Source of the DNA: Stutzerimonas stutzeri | GTDB lineage: Bacteria; Pseudomonadota; Gammaproteobacteria; Pseudomonadales; Pseudomonadaceae | Direction of reading: 5' to 3' | NCBI GenBank assembly: GCA_002345575.1 | Contig: DDVX01000011.1 | Location: forward strand, 1-11,174 | DNA: 11,174 nucleotides | Part shown: in pieces, positions 7,455-11,174 of the stretch | How positions within the stretch are numbered: the first letter of the stretch is position 1 | How the letters are laid out: each line of letters opens with the position of its first letter | The notes under the pieces: model-generated | Database searches by the model: none | What the model was told of the DNA's origin: nothing | The model's input: the letters and a program-made list of their open reading frames with translations, nothing else | Position numbers and translations under genes: made by a program

Positions 7455-8131
7455 ATCGCCGTTCCGTGGTCCTGATCGTCAGTGTCGTGATCCTGGCCGT
7501 CTTTGCTGCCGCTGCATTCTTATATTCCCCCTCCCAGTCGCCTCAACAGGCCCAGGCTCCCGGTTCGACCGTCCAAGAGACCGGGACACAGCCCAAACAG
7601 AACGGCGGCCAGTTGGTTCGCTTCCACTCACCGGTGTTCGGCCCGGCGCAGGCTCCAGTAACCATCGTCGAATTCTTTGACCCTTCCTGCGAGGCATGCC
7701 GCGCCTTCCACCCCTATGTGAAGCAGATCCTCGCCGAGAACCCGGAAGACGTGCGTTTGGTGCTGCGCTATGTACTGTTCCATCAAGGCTCCGAAGAGGT
7801 GGCGCGAATGCTGGAGGCGGCGCGTAAGCAAAATCTCCATGAACAAGTGTTGGAGGCTGTGCTGGAGGCCCAACCCGGTTGGCACGACGACCCCAAGGTA
7901 ACGCAGGCATGGGCTGCTGCAGAGCGCGTCGGTTTGAATTTGGAGCAGGCCCGCCAGGACATGCATACGCCTGGCGTCAACGCCGTGCTTGAAACGGACA
8001 TGCAGGACGTTAAGGCCGTTGGGGTTCGTGGCACGCCGACTTTTTTTGTCAATGGTCGTGCGCTCAGCGAGTTTGGCCCGGAGCCGCTGCGCCAGTTGGT
8101 GAGCAGCGAAGTGGCCAAGGCACGGGAATGA
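7451..8131 (+). CDS. Membrane-anchored DsbA-like thioredoxin-fold protein
   Basis: Periplasmic thiol-disulfide oxidoreductase of 226 aa. Residues 5-25 form one hydrophobic N-terminal segment after MNRR, more likely an uncleaved anchor than a cleaved signal since no clean AXA site follows. A Gln/Pro/Ala-rich linker (about 27-52) leads into the thioredoxin fold. The redox centre is C80-E-A-C83 within FFDPSCEACRAFHP, and the cis-proline loop is GTP (194-196) in RGTPTFFVNG. The CEAC dipeptide differs from the CPHC of classical DsbA, so the redox potential and partner choice are probably different. The neighbouring DsbB-type protein is its likely oxidant. The start ATG overlaps the dsbB stop by 4 bp. 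The open frame extends upstream to 7142 but only as a shadow of dsbB. The substrates are unknown; the presence of metal-transport genes nearby suggests envelope metalloproteins, which is inference. Confidence 0.92.
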   Translation: MNRRSVVLIVSVVILAVFAAAAFLYSPSQSPQQAQAPGSTVQETGTQPKQNGGQLVRFHSPVFGPAQAPVTIVEFFDPSCEACRAFHPYVKQILAENPEDVRLVLRYVLFHQGSEEVARMLEAARKQNLHEQVLEAVLEAQPGWHDDPKVTQAWAAAERVGLNLEQARQDMHTPGVNAVLETDMQDVKAVGVRGTPTFFVNGRALSEFGPEPLRQLVSSEVAKARE

Positions 8132-8135
8132 CACT

Positions 8136-8597
8136 ATGAGCGCGCTGGAAAACCGCGTGCCACCGCTGCTCGTGGCAGGCCTGATCGCTGTGCTGATGGG
8201 TTTGTCGGGAACCAAATTGCCGGGTTTCGAACTGGCATGGACCGCGCGCCTGACCTTCGCTTTGCCGGTACTGCTCCTGGGGCTCGGCGTGTGCCTCGCC
8301 GGCGTCCTGTCGTTTCGCCGCGCGCGTACTACGGTTAATCCATTGCAGCCGCAGCAGGCTTCGGCATTAGTGGAGGCTGGCATCTACCGGTACAGCCGCA
8401 ACCCCATGTACTTAGGCTTTGCCATTATCCTGGCGGCTTGGGCGCTGGTCTTGGCTTCGCCTCTAACCCTGCTTGGCGTGGTTGCTTTCGTGCTGTACAT
8501 GAACCGTTTCCAGATCACACCCGAAGAGTGGGCGCTGGAAGCACTGTTCGGCGAATCATTCGCCCGCTACCGTGCACGAGTCCGCCGCTGGCTCTGA
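8136..8597 (+). CDS. Isoprenylcysteine/phospholipid methyltransferase-like membrane protein
   Basis: Polytopic membrane protein of 153 aa in the isoprenylcysteine carboxyl methyltransferase / phospholipid N-methyltransferase superfamily. Hydrophobic segments lie at about 10-28, 40-59 and a long pair at 92-122. The conserved C-terminal half shows YSRNPMYLGF (86-95), P129-E130-E131 and a closing FG..FARYRARVRRW pattern, which form the S-adenosylmethionine site in this family. Bacteria do not prenylate cysteine in the eukaryotic way, so the real acceptor is unknown. CzcN of the Cupriavidus czc metal-resistance cluster belongs to this family, and the CzcD-like gene nearby makes a metal link attractive, but the reaction is unproven. 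It begins 4 bp after the DsbA-like gene and is the last gene of this unit. All family motifs look intact. Confidence 0.88.
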   Translation: MSALENRVPPLLVAGLIAVLMGLSGTKLPGFELAWTARLTFALPVLLLGLGVCLAGVLSFRRARTTVNPLQPQQASALVEAGIYRYSRNPMYLGFAIILAAWALVLASPLTLLGVVAFVLYMNRFQITPEEWALEALFGESFARYRARVRRWL

Positions 8598-8812
8598 GCG
8601 TCGGCGGCGGTAGCGACTGGCGGGGCTTACTCGTCGCGGCAGCCTGCTGAAGGTGCCACGACCTAGCCTGATCTCCTCGTGGCGAGCTACTTTGGCCACA
8701 TGCCGTTAGCATTTCTAAGGTCAAGGGCATAGCGCCAACGAGTGACGCACGCGAATTCGCTCCGTTGATATCGAGCTAACTGTCAGGTGACAGCGGTAAA
8801 AGCAAAGCAGGC
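8598..8812. other. Convergent intergenic region with small inverted repeats
   Basis: This 215-bp gap separates two genes that point at each other. It contains a 7-bp inverted repeat, GCCACGA at 8655-8661 and TCGTGGC at 8677-8683 with a 15-base loop, and a tight palindrome CTGTCA-GG-TGACAG at 8780-8793 just past the end of the transporter gene. Neither has a following T-run, so neither is a convincing terminator. No gene is seen here. Confidence 0.5.
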
Positions 8813-9733
8813 TTATGCTTCGCTGCGATGATTGTCGGCCTGCCTGGTGTCGATACAAACACTGCCGTCTAGCTCCATTTCAAGTGTCGAGTGGCTGACT
8901 TTGAATTGCTCATGGAGTACTCGTTTTAAATCGGTCTTCACTCGTTCGATATCAGGCAGACTAGCCTTCTTTATGACAACGTGGGCTTCCAATGCAATTG
9001 TATGTTCCGCGATTTCCCAAACATGTACGTGGTGAACACTCTCAACATCGTCTACTTGCTCCATGACGTTGATTATATCGGCGATGGAAACTCCTTCTGG
9101 TGCGCCCTCCATCAACAAGTGAATGGTTTTAGGCAGCATGCTAAAGCCCTGCCAGAGCACGTAACCAGCAATCATCAATGTCACTACAGTATCCGTCCAG
9201 TACCAGCCGTACAGAAGAATCAATGTCCCGGCGACAACAACGCCGACGGAGGCTAGTGCATCCGATACATTATGCAGGAATGCCGCCTTTATATTCATGC
9301 TGTCCTTAGACATTGTGTAGGTGAGCAAGGCCGTGGCGATATCTACAATCAAGGCTATTCCCGCCACCACGACCACTGTCCAACCCTCAATAGGCTGAGG
9401 GGAATATAACCGACCTATAGCCTCGTAAATAAGGTAGAGACCGATGATAATCAACGAGACCAAGTTGATTAAGGCCGCTATGGTTTCACTGCGTCGGTAG
9501 CCGAAGGTTTTAAAAGCATCCGGCGGCCTGCGACCGATCTTACGCGCGATTAGCGCAATAACCAGTGATGCGGCATCGCTCAAATTATGTAGCGCGTCAG
9601 CTATAAGCGATAAGCTGCCAGAAAGTATTCCTCCAACAACTTGTGCCAGAGTTAACGCAGCATTAACGCCAATGGCAGCGATTAAACGCTTATCGCCTAT
9701 GGCTTCGGTGTTATGGTTATGTTCGTGGGCCAT
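8813..9733 (-). CDS. czcD: CzcD-type cation diffusion facilitator
   Basis: Proton-coupled inner-membrane exporter of divalent metal ions (Zn, Co, Cd type) from the cytoplasm. The product is 306 aa, normal for the family. It has a short His-rich N terminus (MAHEHNHN) and six predicted membrane segments. The two HxxxD metal-site motifs are complete: H49-D53 in ALHNLSDA and H154-D158 in HNVSDA. The cytoplasmic C-terminal domain includes HHVHVWEIAEHTIALEAHV (about 234-252). HD-HD ligand sets are typical of Zn-transporting members, but exact specificity cannot be read from sequence. The ATG at 9733 has TAGGAG about 12 bases upstream on its strand. A minus-strand promoter with a metal-regulator-like box lies about 220 bases upstream. 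Base composition is visibly more AT-rich than the phytochrome operon, which fits separate acquisition. It points toward the dsb unit, not along with it. Confidence 0.93.
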   Translation of the reverse strand: MAHEHNHNTEAIGDKRLIAAIGVNAALTLAQVVGGILSGSLSLIADALHNLSDAASLVIALIARKIGRRPPDAFKTFGYRRSETIAALINLVSLIIIGLYLIYEAIGRLYSPQPIEGWTVVVVAGIALIVDIATALLTYTMSKDSMNIKAAFLHNVSDALASVGVVVAGTLILLYGWYWTDTVVTLMIAGYVLWQGFSMLPKTIHLLMEGAPEGVSIADIINVMEQVDDVESVHHVHVWEIAEHTIALEAHVVIKKASLPDIERVKTDLKRVLHEQFKVSHSTLEMELDGSVCIDTRQADNHRSEA

Positions 9734-9959
9734 TGGTTTTTACCGCTCCTAAAAAATAAAGTAAGACAAGGGTAGGAAAACCAAACGACCGCCCATAATA
9801 GCTAATTAGGCAATACTAGTGCCTATACCATCTGGCCTTCCAAACCACACTGACAGAAATGCGACCACTCTCAAGCGAGTTCGTGCATTATCGTCTGAAA
9901 CTTGCCGATAACTGGCCGATCCCTCTCAAACGTTAAACGACGTTGCTCGCTAATGATAG

Positions 9960-9988
9960 ATGATACGGCGTCAATCCGAGGATGACAA
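9960..9988 (-). promoter_or_regulatory. Sigma70-like promoter for czcD
   Basis: On the minus strand TTGTCA (9988 to 9983) and TATCAT (9965 to 9960) are separated by exactly 17 bases; each hexamer differs from consensus at one position. Transcription would start near 9953 and give czcD a leader of about 220 bases. The -35 element lies inside the inverted-repeat box at 9982-9997. Confidence 0.55.
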
Positions 9989-9997
9989 AATTGTAAT
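9982..9997. promoter_or_regulatory. CusR/CopR-like response-regulator box
   Basis: The sequence ATGACAA-AA-TTGTAAT matches the CusR-box core as I recall it (ATGACAA-NN-TTGTCAT) at all but one position. CopR, CusR and related OmpR-type regulators bind such boxes in response to copper, silver or other metals. Its centre is about 37 bases upstream of the predicted czcD start, a location compatible with activation. No cognate sensor/regulator gene is in the window, so the controlling protein would be encoded elsewhere. Confidence 0.5.
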
Positions 9998-10092
9998 CTT
10001 CCAATCATTCTTTTCGTAGGATAGGCCCTTGCAGATTGGTGCGCCTCGGTGCTGACATGACGAAGCAAGGCGCTCATGTCACCGCGCAATGG

Positions 10093-10121
10093 AAGCATTA
10101 CATTTCAATAATGTAATGCTT
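10093..10121. repeat. 29-bp perfect palindrome, possible operator
   Basis: Twelve-base perfect arms, AAGCATTACATT and AATGTAATGCTT, flank a 5-base centre TCAAT. It is AT-rich and has no T-run after it on either side, so an operator is more likely than a terminator. It ends 104 bases before the start codon of the small secreted protein. The binding factor is unknown. Confidence 0.6.
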
Positions 10122-10225
10122 GGCTCATGCTGCTGTTAGCTTCAATCACGCAAAATTCATTCGAACCTGCAGGGCTCAGCGAGAAAGCTCAGCAAGCCAC
10201 CTTTGAATTTAGCGAGGACTGCCCT

Positions 10226-10456
10226 ATGAATCTGTTGAAAGCTATTGTTGTTGGTTTGGTAATTTTCGGCTCCGCATCGTCTTATGCAGGAGATGGATAC
10301 GACCGTTCAATGAAATTTAATGAAAAATTCCGAGCAGATCAAAAGCGAATTCACGGAACCGAATCCGCCGAAAAAAAAGCAAACGAGTTGAAGGTTAATG
10401 ATATTCGCCAAGATCAGAACAACACGGAAATTAAGAAAGAAACCAAAGCTGACTAA
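10226..10456 (+). CDS. Small secreted protein of unknown function
   Basis: Encodes 76 aa. Residues 1-21 are a classical signal peptide (MNLLKAIVVGLVIFGSASSYA) with a likely cut after A21, leaving about 55 residues exported to the periplasm. The mature part begins GDGYDRSMKFNEKF and is highly charged, rich in Lys, Glu, Asn and Asp, with no cysteine, histidine cluster or second hydrophobic segment. The ATG at 10226 is well supported by AGGA 7 bases upstream; the frame stays open to 10127 but without a ribosome site. A strong terminator follows, so this is a complete one-gene unit. Its size, secretion and place beside a metal exporter recall small metal-induced periplasmic proteins of pseudomonads such as PtrA, but I could not verify any relationship. 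Its composition is AT-rich compared with the rest of the window. Confidence 0.75.
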   Translation: MNLLKAIVVGLVIFGSASSYAGDGYDRSMKFNEKFRADQKRIHGTESAEKKANELKVNDIRQDQNNTEIKKETKAD

Positions 10457-10490
10457 CCGCTTCATATCTGAACGATATTCGCCTCCGGCA

Positions 10491-10512
10491 GCTTCCAAGC
10501 TCCTTTGGAAGC
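10491..10512 (+). repeat. Hairpin between the small gene and its terminator
   Basis: Perfect 8-bp arms GCTTCCAA and TTGGAAGC around a 6-base loop. No T-run follows, so it may protect the transcript end or be a relic terminator; the real terminator lies 12 bases further on. Confidence 0.5.
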
Positions 10513-10523
10513 AGTTGCACTCT

Positions 10524-10546
10524 AAGCGCCTTCGGGGCGCTTTTTT
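10524..10546 (+). terminator. Intrinsic terminator of the small secreted-protein gene
   Basis: Stem AAGCGCC and GGCGCTT around TTCGG, with the T-run overlapping and following the stem (TTTTTT at 10541-10546). It is a textbook rho-independent terminator on the plus strand. Confidence 0.9.
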
Positions 10547-10579
10547 GTTTCCATAACTTGCCCGCAACATCGCTACCAG

Positions 10580-10620
10580 CGAATCGCCCTTGATTTATAA
10601 AAGCCGTTTCGTTTAAGTCA
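10580..10620 (-). mobile_element. Probable terminal end of an IS3-family element
   Basis: Read on the plus strand it begins CGAATCGCCC and runs to GTTTAAGTCA. It resembles the GAATCGCCCC...GCCGTTT..TTTA.GTCA ends I recall for pseudomonad IS3-family elements whose transposase gene stops right beside the end. The adjacent transposase remnant on the same strand supports this. The central part is degenerate. Confidence 0.45.
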
Positions 10621-10822
10621 GGCCGCCATCGCCTGATCTGTTGTTATTAGCCTTCGCAAGGAGCATATCGAGTGAGCTGAACAGACGCTGGTGGCCTACC
10701 CCGCATCCATGTCGGGGGTCGTCATCTCAGCGGTCTCGCGGTTCGTGCATGATTGAAGGTGTCAGCTCGGTCTTGTACAGCCTGCTGATCATTCCAGCCA
10801 GGGCGTTGTCGTAGCTATCGCC
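10618..10822 (-). pseudogene. Second IS3-family OrfB remnant, different subgroup
   Basis: The minus strand at 10822-10763 encodes GDSYDNALAG and SRLYKTEL, the conserved block around the third catalytic acidic residue of IS3-family OrfB; the usual glutamate position (ALAE) reads ALAG here, so that residue is lost. The expected tail then breaks: a piece reading KANNNR resembles the usual EANYYR, followed by a frameshift and AMAA with a TGA at 10618-10620. Only the last third of the gene is represented, with an internal deletion and frameshift. Its motif (SYDNAL) differs from that of the left remnant (CWDNAAIE), so the two came from different elements. Upstream sequence to 10961 stays open for 38 codons in another frame but is not recognisable. 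Confidence 0.75.
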
Positions 10823-11039
10823 CCTTGCTGCCAACCAGGGCAGGTCAGCCGCTGCTCGCATAATCCTTCGTCAGCTCACCTTGGGTGAAAGCCATCAGGT
10901 CGAGGAGGCGTATGTAGCGCAGGTCATAGCACTTAGCGCGAGCAAGTTTCTTATTTACCGCTTAGATGCATCAGACCTGCGCCACCAAGGCTGTACTGCC
11001 CGCTGCGCCGCTAATGAACTTAGCGCTCCGATAATCAAC

Positions 11040-11075
11040 ACGCCCCGTTCTTGCTTGCTAGCAAGAACGGGGCGT
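11040..11075 (-). terminator. Strong hairpin, probable terminator of the right-edge gene
   Basis: Perfect 16-bp arms (ACGCCCCGTTCTTGCT and its complement) around a 4-base TGCT centre; an alternative fold centres on the palindrome CTTGCTAGCAAG. It begins 20 bases after the stop of the partial minus-strand gene, and TGTTGATT follows on that strand, a modest U-rich tail. It may work in both directions. Confidence 0.7.
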
Positions 11076-11095
11076 TGTGTACCGCCATCCGATAT

Positions 11096-11174
11096 CTAGC
11101 TCGTTCTGTCGGCGGCTAGCGCGATTTCTTGCTCCTCCAATTCGTCTTCGCGCCGATGAGCCATCTGGTAGAGC
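11096..11174 (-). CDS. C-terminal end of an unidentified gene (partial)
   Basis: A minus-strand frame enters from the right edge and ends with TAG at 11096-11098. The 25 visible residues read LYQMAHRREDELEEQ and then EIALAADRTS, a charged, probably helical tail. The strong hairpin 20 bases downstream supports a genuine gene end. The protein cannot be named from this fragment. Confidence 0.5.
   Translation of the reverse strand, partial: LYQMAHRREDELEEQEIALAADRTS

Larger units (their letters stand above)
9734..10225. other. Regulatory region between divergent genes
   Basis: This 492-bp non-coding stretch lies between czcD on the minus strand and the small secreted-protein gene on the plus strand. 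It holds a promoter and two-component-type box (9960-9997), a 29-bp palindrome (10093-10121), and, within the likely czcD leader RNA, a short hairpin TAGGCA-N7-TGCCTA at 9807-9825. A 75-codon minus-strand open frame (9871-10098) crosses the promoter, has no ribosome site and no recognisable motif, so I do not call it a gene. Confidence 0.55.

Noticed and set aside
9871..10098. 75-aa minus-strand ORF upstream of czcD
   Set aside because: It starts inside the palindrome without a ribosome site, spans the predicted promoter and box, and shows no recognisable motif.
6402..10822. Composite transposon carrying the dsb and czcD genes
   Set aside because: The two flanking relics belong to different IS3 subgroups, are both partial, and no target duplication or matching ends were seen.
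10845..10961. 38-codon minus-strand open stretch containing RYIRLLDLMAFTQGELTKDY
   Set aside because: It has protein-like composition but no start codon or ribosome site and matches nothing I recognise; possibly another relic fragment.
10881..11099. 72-aa plus-strand ORF at the right end
   Set aside because: It has no ribosome site, reads through the strong 16-bp hairpin, and has an implausible composition.
1..11174. tRNA, rRNA, CRISPR array, riboswitch or replication origin
   Set aside because: No cloverleaf, regularly spaced repeat series, known riboswitch core or clustered DnaA-type boxes were found when reading both strands.

Overview
The window looks like a piece of a pseudomonad genome (Gammaproteobacteria, Pseudomonadaceae; a P. 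stutzeri-like background is plausible but is inference). The reasons are the GC-rich, Pseudomonas-style coding sequence, a bacteriophytochrome with its own heme oxygenase, and typical pseudomonad accessory genes with IS3-family debris. No database search was possible, so family calls rest on motifs read from the translations.

Region 1 (195-5990, + strand) is a compact four-gene red/far-red light-sensing operon: a canonical biliverdin-binding bacteriophytochrome histidine kinase (bphP), a single-domain Rcp1-type response regulator, a large hybrid kinase (REC-PAS-PAS-HisKA-HATPase-REC), and the biliverdin-producing heme oxygenase bphO. bphO comes last, overlaps the hybrid kinase gene by 8 bp, and its final codons run through a perfect intrinsic-terminator stem. 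The operon supplies chromophore, sensor and a possible multistep phosphorelay, but no DNA-binding or enzymatic output protein is visible.

Region 2 (5991-6870) is non-coding and decayed DNA: a 411-bp gene-free AT-richer stretch, then an IS3-family OrfB remnant recognisable at its N terminus, catalytic region and C terminus but with internal deletions, a stop and a frameshift.

Region 3 (6952-8597, + strand) is a tightly packed membrane/periplasm redox unit: a possible 23-codon leader peptide, a short DsbB/BdbC-type thiol oxidase, a membrane-anchored DsbA-like thioredoxin-fold protein with a CEAC motif, and an isoprenylcysteine-methyltransferase-like membrane protein (the family that includes CzcN of metal-resistance loci). 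The first three reading frames are joined by ATGA overlaps and the last follows after 4 bp.

Region 4 (8813-10546) is AT-richer by eye. A CzcD-type cation diffusion facilitator lies on the minus strand. Upstream of it is a good sigma70-like promoter whose -35 overlaps a CusR/CopR-like box, which suggests metal-responsive two-component control. Further up are a 29-bp palindrome and a divergently transcribed 76-aa secreted protein with its own terminator.

Region 5 (10547-11174) holds a second, different IS3-family remnant on the minus strand, a strong hairpin terminator, and the last 25 codons of an unidentified minus-strand gene that enters from the right edge. Regions 3 and 4 therefore read as a metal/redox accessory patch bounded by two unrelated IS3 relics.
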